Assembly: GCF_001428865.1 (NCBI RefSeq)
Contig: NZ_LMIV01000002.1
Coordinates: 62,001 to 126,000 of the forward strand
Source of the DNA: Sphingomonas sp. Root241
GTDB taxonomy: Bacteria > Pseudomonadota > Alphaproteobacteria > Sphingomonadales > Sphingomonadaceae
Reading direction: 5' to 3'
DNA: 64,000 nt
Within the stretch, counting starts at the first letter, position 1. Each line of letters starts with the position of its first letter. Positions 8,072-16,033 of the stretch are shown in pieces. The notes below the pieces were generated by a model. It did no database searches, was not told the DNA's origin, and saw nothing but the letters and a program-made list of their open reading frames with translations. Made by a program: the position numbers and the translations under genes.

Positions 8072-9928
8072 CTACAGCCCCAGCGCGACCGCACTCCAAT
8101 AGGTTATTCCCGCGGCCACATAAGCGAGCACGAACAGATAGCCGACCATGAAAGCGGGCCATTTCCAGCCGTTGGTCTCCCTTCGCGTCACGGCGATCGT
8201 CGAGATGCATTGCGGCGCGAACACGAACCACATCAGGAAGGCGAGCGCGGTGGGCAGGGTCCAGTTCTTCCGGAGATTGGCGCGGATCGCCTCCTGCCCC
8301 GCATCGCCTTCGGGATCGTCGATCGCGTAGACGGTGCCGATCGCGGCGACGGCGACTTCGCGCGCGGCCATTGCGGGGATCAGAGCGAGCGCGATGTCGC
8401 GATTGAAGCCGATCGGCGCGACCACGGTCTGGAGCCCGTTGCCGATCCGGCCCGCGATCGAATAGTCGACCGGCGAGATGCCCGACCCTTCGGGCGGCTT
8501 GGGGAAGCTCAGCAGCGCCCAGAGCACGATCGTGGTCAGCAGGATGATCGTGCCGGCGCGCTTCAGGAATATCTCGGCGCGCTGTAATAGCCCGAGCAGC
8601 ACGTCGCGCAGGCGCGGCATCTGATATTTGGGCATCTCCATCATGAAGCCCGAAGTCGCGCCCTTGGTCACCGTCCGGCGGAGCAGCAATGCCGCGCCGA
8701 ATGCGCCGGCGATACCCATCACATAAAGCGCGAACAGCACGAGGCCTTGCAGGCCGATCCCCGGAAGCACGGCCTTGTCGGGGATCAGCGCGCCGATGAT
8801 GATCGTATAGACGGGCAGGCGCGCCGAACAGGTCATCAGCGGCGCGATCAGGATCGTGGTCAACCGATCCTTCTCGTCCGAGATGGTGCGCGTCGCCATG
8901 ATGCCGGGCACCGCGCAGGCGAAGCTGGACAGCAGGGGAATGAAGGCGCGGCCCGACAGGCCGACGCTCGCCATGATCCGATCCATCAGGAAGGCGGCGC
9001 GGACCATATAGCCCGAGGCTTCGAGTACGAGGATGAAGGCGAACAGGATCAGGATCTGCGGCAGGAACACCACGACCGCGCCGACGCCGGCGATCACGCC
9101 GTCGGTGAGCAGCGAGCGCAGCGGCCCATCGGCCATATGGTCCTTGAGCGCGCCCTGGAGCCACGAAAAGCCCGCGTCGATCGCATCGGCCGGCGGCGTC
9201 GCCCAGGCGAACACCGCCTGGAACATCACGAACAATATGCCGAGCAGGAGGATCGTGCCCGCCACAGGATGGAGCGCAACCGCGTCGAGCCGATGCGTCC
9301 AGCGGCGTGCCGCGGTTTCGGAAATGGTCACCGCGGTGGCGATCTGGCGTGCGCGGCGCTGGAGGACGACGATATCGTGCACGACGCCGGCACCGGGGCG
9401 GACCGCATGGACGTTGCGGACGACCTCGCCGAGCCGCTCCTTGAGCGCATCGAGCCCGCGCTTGCGCACTGCGACGGTGGGCACCACCGGCACGCCGAGC
9501 TCGCGCTCGAGCGCTTCGGGATCGAGCTTCAATCCATCCCGCTCGGCGAGATCGACCATGTTGAGCGCGACGACGATCGGCAGGCCCAATGCGATCAGCT
9601 GGAGCGTGAAGCGGAGATGGTTGTCGAGATTCGAGGCATCGACCACCGTGATGATCGCGTCGGGAAGCCGCTCGCCCGCCTGGCGGCCGATCAGCACGTC
9701 GCGCGTCACCTGCTCGTCGGGCGAGGAGGGATCGAGGCTGTAGGCGCCGGGCAGATCGAGCAGTTCGACCGGACGGCCGTCGGGCAGCGCCATGCGGCCG
9801 GCATGCCGCTCGACCGTGACGCCGGGATAATTGCCGACCTTCTGCCGCGCGCCGGTCAGCGCATTGAACAGCGCGCTCTTGCCGGCATTGGGATTGCCGA
9901 CCAGCGCGACCAAAGGTGCCTGGTTCAT
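8072..9928 (-). CDS. feoB: Ferrous iron transporter FeoB
   Basis: A 618-residue inner-membrane Fe(II) transporter. The N-terminal G domain shows G1 GNPNAGKS (11-18), the G2 region GNYPGVT (32-38), G3 DLPG (58-61) and G4 NMVD (123-126). From about 210 the protein becomes a polytopic membrane domain with paired gates, including the FACAVPGIMATRTI core with its conserved cysteine. It is a little shorter than the E. coli protein (773 residues), as in many alphaproteobacteria, and no feoC follows. FeoA overlaps it by ATGA upstream, so the two form one operon. Confidence 0.95.
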   Translation of the reverse strand: MNQAPLVALVGNPNAGKSALFNALTGARQKVGNYPGVTVERHAGRMALPDGRPVELLDLPGAYSLDPSSPDEQVTRDVLIGRQAGERLPDAIITVVDASNLDNHLRFTLQLIALGLPIVVALNMVDLAERDGLKLDPEALERELGVPVVPTVAVRKRGLDALKERLGEVVRNVHAVRPGAGVVHDIVVLQRRARQIATAVTISETAARRWTHRLDAVALHPVAGTILLLGILFVMFQAVFAWATPPADAIDAGFSWLQGALKDHMADGPLRSLLTDGVIAGVGAVVVFLPQILILFAFILVLEASGYMVRAAFLMDRIMASVGLSGRAFIPLLSSFACAVPGIMATRTISDEKDRLTTILIAPLMTCSARLPVYTIIIGALIPDKAVLPGIGLQGLVLFALYVMGIAGAFGAALLLRRTVTKGATSGFMMEMPKYQMPRLRDVLLGLLQRAEIFLKRAGTIILLTTIVLWALLSFPKPPEGSGISPVDYSIAGRIGNGLQTVVAPIGFNRDIALALIPAMAAREVAVAAIGTVYAIDDPEGDAGQEAIRANLRKNWTLPTALAFLMWFVFAPQCISTIAVTRRETNGWKWPAFMVGYLFVLAYVAAGITYWSAVALGL

Positions 9929-10200
9929 GGTGCCGGGTTCGGCGAAACGTGGATCGCGGCGGCGACGTGGCGGCGCAGCGCCACGGTCATGCGGCCGATC
10001 CGGCAGGCGACGGGCCCGCGCCCGAGAAAGGAGCGATGGAGCAATTCGACTTCGACGCCCTCATCGAGCCCCAGCTCGCGCAGGCGGCGCCCCTCGGGCT
10101 CGGAAAGCAGATGCCAGTCGACGGCCGAGACCATTCCGGGTTCGAGACGAGGCAGTTGGGCAAGCCGGACAGGCTGGGGAATCGCAGCGGCGACGTTCAT
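9925..10200 (-). CDS. feoA: Ferrous iron transport accessory protein FeoA
   Basis: A small SH3-like FeoA protein of about 91 residues, with LRELGLDEGVEVELLHRSFLG and CRIGRMTVALRRHVAAAIHV, the strand pattern of the FeoA/DtxR-C fold. It works with FeoB in Fe(II) uptake at the inner face of the membrane and overlaps feoB by 4 bases. Two ATGs are possible, at 10212 (MTRSMNV) and 10200 (MNVAAAI). I choose 10200 because the 10212 ATG is itself part of a Fur-box-like sequence and would be masked by a bound regulator; neither has a clear ribosome site. Confidence 0.82.
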   Translation of the reverse strand: MNVAAAIPQPVRLAQLPRLEPGMVSAVDWHLLSEPEGRRLRELGLDEGVEVELLHRSFLGRGPVACRIGRMTVALRRHVAAAIHVSPNPAP

Positions 10201-10202
10201 GC

Positions 10203-10222
10203 TGCGAGTCATTATCAATAAC
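10203..10222 (-). promoter_or_regulatory. Fur-box-like sequence before feoA
   Basis: On the minus strand the sequence reads TTATTGATAATGACTCGC. The TGATAATGA core matches the repeated hexamers of the classical Fur box; the remainder is degenerate. Its place directly in front of feoAB fits iron-responsive repression, which is how feo operons are usually controlled. Confidence 0.4.
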
Positions 10223-10256
10223 CTGCCCGGTGCGCTAGTGGGGGCATCGACATTGA

Positions 10257-10409
10257 CTCCCCTCCTTGCTTGCAGGGAGGGGCAGGGGGTGGGTGCGCGC
10301 GTCTGCGCGCCAAAGAGAATCTCTGACGTCGCGATAAAAGGCATCGGCTGGGGCATCGAGCCCCAGCCGATGCCACCCACCCCTAACCCCTCCCTTGCAG
10401 GGAGGGGAA
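10257..10409. repeat. Composite palindromic element A, copy 1
   Basis: About 153 bases with inverted ends: each end has a CCCTCCCTTGCAGGGAGGGG-type palindrome followed inward by a GGGGTGGGT tract. An almost perfect internal hairpin lies between them. Read on the minus strand it aligns end to end with the element at 20613-20753: the first 35 bases are identical, the last 25 or so nearly so, and the GGGCTCGATGCCC hairpin core is shared. It fills the gap between feoA and the COQ9 gene. No target duplication is obvious. Confidence 0.8.
10336..10374 (-). terminator. Terminator hairpin inside element A1, downstream of the COQ9 gene
   Basis: A 15-base-pair perfect stem (10340-10354 with 10360-10374) with a 5-base loop, followed on the minus strand by TTTT. 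It lies about 100 bases after the COQ9 stop and would stop transcription before it reaches feoA. Confidence 0.65.
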
Positions 10410-10439
10410 ACGTTGAATGCAGGTGCGCTCGCTCGCGCC

Positions 10440-10462
10440 ACCCTCTCCCGACGGGAGAGGGG
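10440..10462. repeat. Short palindrome between element A1 and the COQ9 gene
   Basis: CCCTCTCCCGACGGGAGAGG is a single GC-rich palindrome with arms of 8-9 bases (CCTCTCCC/GGGAGAGG). It resembles the terminal palindromes of the repeat families here but has no partner nearby. It sits 8 bases after the COQ9 stop codon on the minus strand and could strengthen 3'-end formation. Confidence 0.55.
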
Positions 10463-10470
10463 ATTTGGCC

Positions 10471-11127
10471 TCACACCACCGGGTAGCGCAGCCGGCCGAT
10501 GAAGCGCGACAGGCTGGGGCGATGCGCGGCGCGGGCGAGGAAGCCGGCCTTGGTCTTCTCGAACTTCATGATGTCCTCGATCCGGCGGCCGAGGAATGCG
10601 CGGGTATCGGCATGGCCTTCGCTGTCGTCCTGGAGGAACACCGCGATCGTCGCGGCATAGATCGAGGCCAGCAAGGTACGCTTGGTGTAATGGTTGTAGT
10701 CGGTCGCGGCATCGCCGGCGAGGCGCCACATCACGTCCGCCGAACGCCAGCCGAGCTTCGCGGCGCGGACGACGTTCTGCGGCATGGCGAGAACCGCAGC
10801 GGCGCGGCGCAGCGCCTCGCGATCGGCGGCGAGCACTTCGAGCCGCGTCTCGACCAGGGCGGTGATCCGCGTCCGGATCTTCATCGCGGCAAGCGCCTCG
10901 GGCGTGAAGCGCGCGGCCATCGCGCGATCGACGCCGGCGAACCACGCGTCGATCATCGCCACTGCGCCGTCCGAGAAAGCGAGCCGGGCCACGTCATGAT
11001 CGACGCCCAGGCTGTCGGCGGCGGCATCGAGCGCGGCCGTGTTCCAGCCATCGAAGGCGGCATTGGCTGCCACCGCCGGGGCGAGCGCCTCGCGGAGTTC
11101 GTCGAGCGTTGCGTCTGCCAGGTCCAT
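10471..11127 (-). CDS. COQ9 family ubiquinone biosynthesis protein
   Basis: A 218-residue, all-helical protein of the COQ9 family, a TetR-like fold that binds isoprene lipid and assists the COQ7 hydroxylase in ubiquinone synthesis. Diagnostic segments are RLAFSDGAVAMIDAWF, MKIRTRITALVETRLE, the DVMWRLAGDAATDYNHYTKR motif and the C-terminal amphipathic helix ending in LRYPVV. The ATG at 11127 is used; a GTG one codon earlier is possible. Its ATG shares one base with the stop of the EamA exporter gene upstream. Confidence 0.87.
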   Translation of the reverse strand: MDLADATLDELREALAPAVAANAAFDGWNTAALDAAADSLGVDHDVARLAFSDGAVAMIDAWFAGVDRAMAARFTPEALAAMKIRTRITALVETRLEVLAADREALRRAAAVLAMPQNVVRAAKLGWRSADVMWRLAGDAATDYNHYTKRTLLASIYAATIAVFLQDDSEGHADTRAFLGRRIEDIMKFEKTKAGFLARAAHRPSLSRFIGRLRYPVV

Positions 11128-12062
11128 CACGTGGATTTAGGCTCCCCCGCGCCGGGCGCAAGCGGCTGCGGCTTGTTCCCGCCGCGGACCAGTACCAGCG
11201 CCAGCGCGACGAGCACTGCGCCGACTGCGTCCGCCGCGGCGAGCCGCTCGTCGAAGACCACCCAGCCGATCGCCGCCCCGACCGCGGGCTGGATCAGCAA
11301 CGCGATGCCGACGACAAGCGGCGTCAGGTGCCCGAGCGCATAGATCATGCATCCCTGCCCGATCAGCTGGCTGACCACCGCCATTGCGAGCAACGGCCAC
11401 CAATTGCCCGGCCAGACCTGCTCGCCGAACGCGAAAGCGAGAAACAGCAAGGGCGGGATCGAGGCGAGCGACGACAGCGCCAGCGCCGGCATCGGGGCGA
11501 GCCGCTCGCGCACGCCCGCCATCAGGACGAAATAGACCGCATAGAGCACCCCCGCGAGCAGGCAGAGCAAGTCGCCGCCGAGGTTTCGCGGCGACAGGCT
11601 CGCCGAACGCGCCATCAGCAACCCGGCGCCGACCGCGGCGAGCGCCAGGGCGAGCGCCTGCATCCGCGACGGCCACATCCGCGCGGCGATGAAGCCGTAG
11701 ATCGGGAAGATGAACGTCGCCGAATTGCCGAACAGAGTGGCATTGGCAAGCGTGGTGCGGCCGATGCCGATATGCCAGCTCGCCAGATCGGCGGCGAAGG
11801 CGAGGCCTGCCAGCGCGAGCACGCCCCATAACCCGCGCGACGCGCGGACCGGACGCTCGCCCATCAGCATCGAGGCGGCGAGCAGCACCGGCGCCGCCAG
11901 TGCGATGCGCCAGAAGCCCGACGCCACCGGCCCGACATCGGCAATGCGCACGAAGAGCGGACCGGAGGCGAGCGTGATGTTGGCGATCACCACAGCGGCG
12001 AGCGCCGTCGCGGCGTGGCTTCTGGCGGGAATAGTTTTCCTTGCGGTCCGGGCTTCCTGCAT
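11127..12062 (-). CDS. EamA/DMT family membrane transporter
   Basis: A 311-residue inner-membrane protein with about ten hydrophobic segments arranged as two EamA repeats of five (roughly 20-145 and 165-300). Typical sequences are GPLFVRIADVGPVASGFWRI in the first repeat and GQGCMIYALGHLTPLVVG and PAVGAAIGWVVFDERL in the second. Members export metabolites or drugs; the substrate is not readable. The reading frame extends far upstream but only the ATG at 12062 starts just before the first membrane segment. It is divergent from the Old Yellow Enzyme gene. Confidence 0.85.
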   Translation of the reverse strand: MQEARTARKTIPARSHAATALAAVVIANITLASGPLFVRIADVGPVASGFWRIALAAPVLLAASMLMGERPVRASRGLWGVLALAGLAFAADLASWHIGIGRTTLANATLFGNSATFIFPIYGFIAARMWPSRMQALALALAAVGAGLLMARSASLSPRNLGGDLLCLLAGVLYAVYFVLMAGVRERLAPMPALALSSLASIPPLLFLAFAFGEQVWPGNWWPLLAMAVVSQLIGQGCMIYALGHLTPLVVGIALLIQPAVGAAIGWVVFDERLAAADAVGAVLVALALVLVRGGNKPQPLAPGAGEPKST

Positions 12063-12116
12063 GGTGCCCTGTAACGCCCTATCTGCTCCGGACCACAAGA
12101 AAGGGTTTCTTCCCCC

Positions 12117-13226
12117 ATGCCCAGCCTGTTCGATCCGATCCAGCTCGGCGCGATCGCCGCGCCCAACCGCATCCTGATGGCGCCGCTGACCCGCGGCCGC
12201 GCGACCCGCGCGCACGTGCCGACGCCGATCATGGCCGATTATTATGCGCAGCGTGCCGGTGCCGGACTGATCATCTCCGAAGCTACGGGCATCAGCCAGC
12301 AGGCGCTGGGCTGGGCCTATGCGCCGGGGCTGTGGAGCGAGGAACAGGTCGAGGCGTGGAAGCCGGTGGTCGCGGCAGTGCACGAAGCGGGCGGCCGGAT
12401 CGTCGCGCAGCTCTGGCATATGGGCCGGCTGGTCCATTCGGACTTTCTGGGCGGCGAACCGCCGGTCTCTTCGTCCGCGACCACTGCGCCGGGCGCCGTC
12501 CGCACCTATCCGGCGGAAGAGAGCGGGGAGATCAGGCGGCCCTATAGCCAGGCGCGCGCGCTGCGCGCCGACGAGATTCCCGGCATTCTCGACGATTATG
12601 CCCATGCCGCCGCCAATGCGATGCGCGCGGGCTTCGACGGGGTGCAGATCCATGCCGCCAATGGCTATCTGATCGACCAGTTCCTCCGCGACAATTCGAA
12701 CTTCCGCGACGATTCCTATGGCGGATCGATCCCCAACCGCATCCGGCTGCTCCGCGAAGTGACGCAGCGCGTGGTCGACACCGTCGGCGGCGACCGCACC
12801 GGCGTACGCCTGTCGCCCAATGGCGAAGTGCAGGGCGTCAACGACAGCAATCCGCATGCGCTGTTCGAAGCGGCCGCCGCGGCGCTCGACGATATCGGCA
12901 TCGCGTTCCTCGAGATGCGCGAACCGCGTCCCGGCGGCACGCGCGGGCTGCCCGATCATCCGCCGGTGCATCCGGTGATCCGCAAGGTGTTCAAGGGCCC
13001 GCTGGCGCTCAACGCCGATTATCATGCCGACGACGCGCAGGCGGCGCTGGATGCCGGCGAGGCCGACGCGATCGCTTACGGCCGTCCCTTCATCGCCAAT
13101 CCCGATCTGCCGGTCCGGCTGGCGGAGAAGCTGCCGCTCAATCCGCAGCGCGAGGAGCTGTTCTATATCGGCGGGGCCGAGGGCTATATCGACTATCCGC
13201 GCTGGGAAGAGAATCGGGCGGCCTAG
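12117..13226 (+). CDS. Old Yellow Enzyme family ene-reductase (NADH:flavin oxidoreductase)
   Basis: A 369-residue FMN-binding TIM barrel related to N-ethylmaleimide reductase NemA. It begins LFDPIQLGAIAAPNRILMAPLTR, has QLWHMGRL around 98-105, the substrate-binding pair in IHAANGYLIDQFL (H and N three residues apart, about 178-181) and DSYGGSIPNRIRL after it, and a C-terminal phosphate-binding YGRPFIANPDL. Such enzymes reduce electron-poor alkenes, nitro compounds or nitrate esters with NADPH. The physiological substrate is unknown. No regulator of the NemR type is adjacent. Confidence 0.9.
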   Translation: MPSLFDPIQLGAIAAPNRILMAPLTRGRATRAHVPTPIMADYYAQRAGAGLIISEATGISQQALGWAYAPGLWSEEQVEAWKPVVAAVHEAGGRIVAQLWHMGRLVHSDFLGGEPPVSSSATTAPGAVRTYPAEESGEIRRPYSQARALRADEIPGILDDYAHAAANAMRAGFDGVQIHAANGYLIDQFLRDNSNFRDDSYGGSIPNRIRLLREVTQRVVDTVGGDRTGVRLSPNGEVQGVNDSNPHALFEAAAAALDDIGIAFLEMREPRPGGTRGLPDHPPVHPVIRKVFKGPLALNADYHADDAQAALDAGEADAIAYGRPFIANPDLPVRLAEKLPLNPQREELFYIGGAEGYIDYPRWEENRAA

Positions 13227-13245
13227 GGACTCCTATTCAGAACGC

Positions 13246-13349
13246 GTCATCCCGCGAAAACGGGGACCCATCTCCCGAGCGAGCGGCAAAATGCACCGGT
13301 GCGCTCGTGGAAACTGTTGGAGATGGGTCCCCGCTTTCGCGGGGATGAC
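13246..13349. repeat. Palindromic repeat family B, copy 1 (intergenic)
   Basis: A 104-base element with inverted ends: GTCATCCCGCGAAAACGGGG + ACCCATCTCC at the left and GGAGATGGGT + CCCCGCTTTCGCGGGGATGA at the right. Each arm is itself a hairpin around GCGAAAGC. The middle (about 45 bases) is not conserved in the other copies. It fills the gap after the Old Yellow Enzyme gene. Confidence 0.85.
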
Positions 13350-13412
13350 GAATGGAGGGCAAATCAACAAGTTATGTAGGTTCTCCACCCGACTCCCCGT
13401 GTCCTTCCCTCG

Positions 13413-13880
13413 TCAAGCCTGATCGAAGCCGTCGATCCAGCGGGTGATGCCGGTCCGGATCTGCGTGCGTATCTTCGGATTGGCAATGACCACGAAAACC
13501 AGGACCAGCGCGAAGGGCCAGAACAGGAAGGCCAGCACGACGAGCAATGCCACCGCGACGGCGATGCCGTAGCGCAGGTTGGTGAGCCTCGCCCGATTGG
13601 AATAGTTCATGCGGATCGTGCGCGGCGCCTTGTCGTCATACCAGCGCCGGGTGACGAAGGTGCCGGAATCCAGGCCTGCGCTGCCCGCTTGCGCTCCCCT
13701 TCCGCTTGCGGGAGAGGGAGGCGCCGACAGATCGCGCGGACCGGGTCCGACTTCCCCTCTGGCACCGGCAAGCGGGAGCGGGGCGGAAGATCGCGAGACC
13801 GGTTCGCCGGTCAGCGTGTCGATCACTTCGAGCCGGCGGCCGCGCTCCACCACTTTGTAGCGGGTGGGCGGCGGCCGCAT
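13413..13880 (-). CDS. Small membrane protein carrying an in-frame palindromic insertion
   Basis: A 155-residue protein of unknown function. Residues 104-134 are a long hydrophobic stretch, probably one or two membrane segments, followed by a basic tail ending WIDGFDQA. Residues 1-30 look like a small cytoplasmic domain (VVERGRRLEVIDTLTGEPVSR) that resumes at about 72 with TFVTRRWYDDKAP. In between, about 37 residues (SSAPLPLAGARGE...SPASGRGAQAG) are encoded by a GC-rich inverted repeat at 13692-13786 that keeps the frame open. The ATG lies 2 bases after the ribH stop, so it is the last gene of the riboflavin unit. Confidence 0.68.
   Translation of the reverse strand: MRPPPTRYKVVERGRRLEVIDTLTGEPVSRSSAPLPLAGARGEVGPGPRDLSAPPSPASGRGAQAGSAGLDSGTFVTRRWYDDKAPRTIRMNYSNRARLTNLRYGIAVAVALLVVLAFLFWPFALVLVFVVIANPKIRTQIRTGITRWIDGFDQA
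13692..13786. repeat. Palindromic repeat family E inside a coding sequence
   Basis: Imperfect inverted repeat: CCCCTTCCGCTTGCGG near the left end matches, as reverse complement, CCGGCAAGCGGGAGCGGGG at the right end. The left part also folds locally (CCGC TT GCGG). It is translated in frame as a Pro/Ala/Gly-rich peptide inside the 13413-13880 gene. Confidence 0.65.
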
Positions 13881-13882
13881 GG

Positions 13883-14302
13883 TCAGGCGAACCTGGCCTT
13901 GAGCGCCAGCATCGCCAGCGCCGCCTTCGCGGCCTCGCCGCCTTTGTCCTTCTGCGCGGGATCGGCGCGGACCAGCGCCTGCTCCTCATTCTCGACGGTC
14001 AGGATGCCGTTGCCGATCGGCGTTCCGTCGAGCGCCAGCGCCATCAGGCCCCGCGCGCTCTCGCCCGCGACGATCTCGAAATGATAGGTCTCGCCGCGGA
14101 TCACGACGCCCAATGCGACATAGGCGTCGTAATGGCCGGTCTCGAGCGCCATCGCGACTGCGCCGGGAACTTCGAGCGCGCCGGGGACAGTGACGACCTC
14201 ATAATCATGCCCCGCCTCCTGCAGCGCAGTGCGCGCGCCGTCGAGCAGCATGTCGTTGAGATGCGCGTAGAAACGGGCTTCGACGATCAGGACGCGGGCC
14301 AT
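13883..14302 (-). CDS. ribH: 6,7-dimethyl-8-ribityllumazine synthase
   Basis: A 139-residue lumazine synthase, which condenses the ribityl pyrimidinedione with dihydroxybutanone phosphate in the penultimate riboflavin step. Visible family marks are the start [38 protein letters not shown], the catalytic loop [23 protein letters not shown] with its conserved histidine, and [15 protein letters not shown] with K at KDKGGEAA. The length is standard. It overlaps the ribBX stop by one base. Confidence 0.95.
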   Translation of the reverse strand: MARVLIVEARFYAHLNDMLLDGARTALQEAGHDYEVVTVPGALEVPGAVAMALETGHYDAYVALGVVIRGETYHFEIVAGESARGLMALALDGTPIGNGILTVENEEQALVRADPAQKDKGGEAAKAALAMLALKARFA

Positions 14303-15438
14303 CAATTCTCCAGGTCGATTGCACGCTCGCCGACGATCGACAGGCCGTAACCGTCGAGCCCGACAAGCGTGTGGTGGGTATTGGTGAGCAGGATCATGTC
14401 CTGCACGCCGAGTTCGGTGAGGATGGTGGCGCCGACGCCGTAATCGCGCAGCTCGTCCATGTCCTTGGGCTCGCGCGTGCCGGCCTTGGCCTCGAGCGCG
14501 AGGCTGAACTGGTCGGGGCGCGGCTTGTTGATCACGACGACCACGCCTGCGCCCTCTTCGCCGATGATCTCCATCGAGCGGCGGAGCAGGCCGCCGCGGC
14601 TGCCGCCTTCGCCGAAGATGTCGCTGAACGGCGAGAGCGCGTGCATGCGGACGAGAGTGGGCTTCGACGAGTCGATCCGGCCCTTGACCAGGGCCACCTG
14701 CTCGCTCTCGGTCGCCTTGTTCCAGAAGGTGTAGGCGGTCCATTCGCCGCCCCAGTCGCTCTCGAACCGGGCCTCGGCGCGCTTCTCGACCAAATGATCG
14801 TGGCGCCGGCGATAGGCGATCAGGTCGCGGATCGTGCCGATCTTGAGGTTGTGGAACTGGGCGAAGGAGACGAGATCGTCGAGCCGCGCCATCGTCCCGT
14901 CGTCCTTCATGATCTCGCAGATCACGCCGGAAGGGTTGAGCCCGGCGAGCCGGGCCACGTCGACCGCGGCCTCGGTATGCCCGGTACGGACCAGCACGCC
15001 GCCGTCGCGCGCGACCAAAGGGAAGACGTGGCCGGGCGAAACGATCGCTTCCGGACCCTTGGAGGCGTCGATCGCCACCGAGACGGTCCGCGCGCGATCG
15101 GCCGCGGAGATGCCGGTGGTGACGCCTTCCTTGGCTTCGATCGAGATCGTGAACGCCGTCTCGTGGCGCGTGCCGTTGTTGCGCGACATCAGATCGAGCC
15201 CGAGCTGGTCGACGCGTTCCTTGGTGAGCGCGAGGCAGATCAGCCCGCGGCCGAACCGCGCCATGAAGTTGATCGCGTCGGGCGTCGCCATCTGGGCGGG
15301 AATGATGAGGTCGCCTTCATTCTCGCGGTCCTCGTCGTCGACGAGGATGAACATGCGGCCGTTGCGGGCCTCGTCGATCAATTCCTCGGGCGAGGAGAGG
15401 AAGCCATGCTTCAAACGGGCCAGTTCAGGCTTTGCCAC
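14302..15438 (-). CDS. ribB: 3,4-dihydroxy-2-butanone 4-phosphate synthase with degenerate GTP cyclohydrolase II domain (RibBX type)
   Basis: A 378-residue two-domain protein. The first ~205 residues are DHBP synthase, with [12 protein letters not shown] near 34-45, RGLICLAL, and [31 protein letters not shown]. The C-terminal domain aligns with GTP cyclohydrolase II, but the zinc site is gone: where RibA has HSECLTGD...CDCG this protein has [17 protein letters not shown], with no cysteine. This fits the known proteobacterial RibBX variant, so a separate ribA should exist elsewhere. The GTG at 15438 has GGAGG six bases upstream and overlaps the ribE stop; an upstream in-frame TTG (15471) is less likely. 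Confidence 0.92.
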   Translation of the reverse strand: MAKPELARLKHGFLSSPEELIDEARNGRMFILVDDEDRENEGDLIIPAQMATPDAINFMARFGRGLICLALTKERVDQLGLDLMSRNNGTRHETAFTISIEAKEGVTTGISAADRARTVSVAIDASKGPEAIVSPGHVFPLVARDGGVLVRTGHTEAAVDVARLAGLNPSGVICEIMKDDGTMARLDDLVSFAQFHNLKIGTIRDLIAYRRRHDHLVEKRAEARFESDWGGEWTAYTFWNKATESEQVALVKGRIDSSKPTLVRMHALSPFSDIFGEGGSRGGLLRRSMEIIGEEGAGVVVVINKPRPDQFSLALEAKAGTREPKDMDELRDYGVGATILTELGVQDMILLTNTHHTLVGLDGYGLSIVGERAIDLEN

Positions 15439-16033
15439 GGAGCGCCTCCATGCGCTGGAGATAACGGGCAAGCACGTCGATCTCGAGATTGACCGCCTGC
15501 CCGGGTTGCAAGGACCCGAATGTAGTGACGGCGGCGGTGTGGGGAATGATGTTGAGCATAAGATTTACGCCGGCATCGGTGTCTTCGACGGCATTCACGG
15601 TGAGCGAGACGCCGTCGACAGTGATCGAGCCCTTGGCAGCGACATAGGGGGCGAGGTCCTTGCCGGCCGCGATGGTCAGCCGGTGCGATCCGCCCTCTTC
15701 GCGCCATTCGGCGACCACGCCGATACCGTCGACATGGCCGGTGACGATATGCCCGCCGAGTTCGTCGCCGAGTTTCAGGGCGCGCTCGAGGTTGAGGCGG
15801 CGCCCCTGGGTCCACATGTCCGCCGCGGTGCGCGAGACGGTCTCGGCCGAGACGTCGAACGCGACGCGGCCGGGCGCCTTGTCGACCACCGTCAGGCACA
15901 CGCCCGAACAGGAGATCGACGCGCCAAGGTCGATCGTGCCGACGTCATAGCTGGTGGATACCTCGACGCGCAGGTCGCCCTGGCGGCTGACGGCGACGAT
16001 AGTGCCGATATCGGTGACGATTCCCGTGAACAT
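15425..16033 (-). CDS. ribE: Riboflavin synthase, alpha subunit
   Basis: A 202-residue enzyme that dismutates two dimethyl-ribityllumazine molecules into riboflavin and the pyrimidine precursor. The N-terminus MFTGIVTDIGTI is diagnostic. The two lumazine-binding repeats are visible: the first holds ISCSGVCLTV and the second SITVDGVSLTVN, and GGHIVTGHVDGIG lies at the domain junction. The ATG overlaps the ribD stop by one base and the stop overlaps the ribBX start by 14, so the block is tightly coupled. Confidence 0.95.
   Translation of the reverse strand: MFTGIVTDIGTIVAVSRQGDLRVEVSTSYDVGTIDLGASISCSGVCLTVVDKAPGRVAFDVSAETVSRTAADMWTQGRRLNLERALKLGDELGGHIVTGHVDGIGVVAEWREEGGSHRLTIAAGKDLAPYVAAKGSITVDGVSLTVNAVEDTDAGVNLMLNIIPHTAAVTTFGSLQPGQAVNLEIDVLARYLQRMEALRGKA
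15445..15449 (-). promoter_or_regulatory. Shine-Dalgarno that fixes the GTG start of ribBX
   Basis: GGAGG on the minus strand, six bases before the GTG at 15438 and inside the last codons of ribE. It supports the shorter RibBX start and translational coupling to ribE. Confidence 0.65.

Noticed and set aside
8747..10486. A 579-residue plus-strand reading frame opposite feoB and feoA
   Set aside because: Antisense to two clear genes and running into repeat element A; composition is typical of a GC-rich shadow frame.
13227..13412. CRISPR array in the repeat-rich gap
   Set aside because: Only one pair of inverted arms occurs here; there are no direct repeats with regular spacers, and no cas genes in the window.
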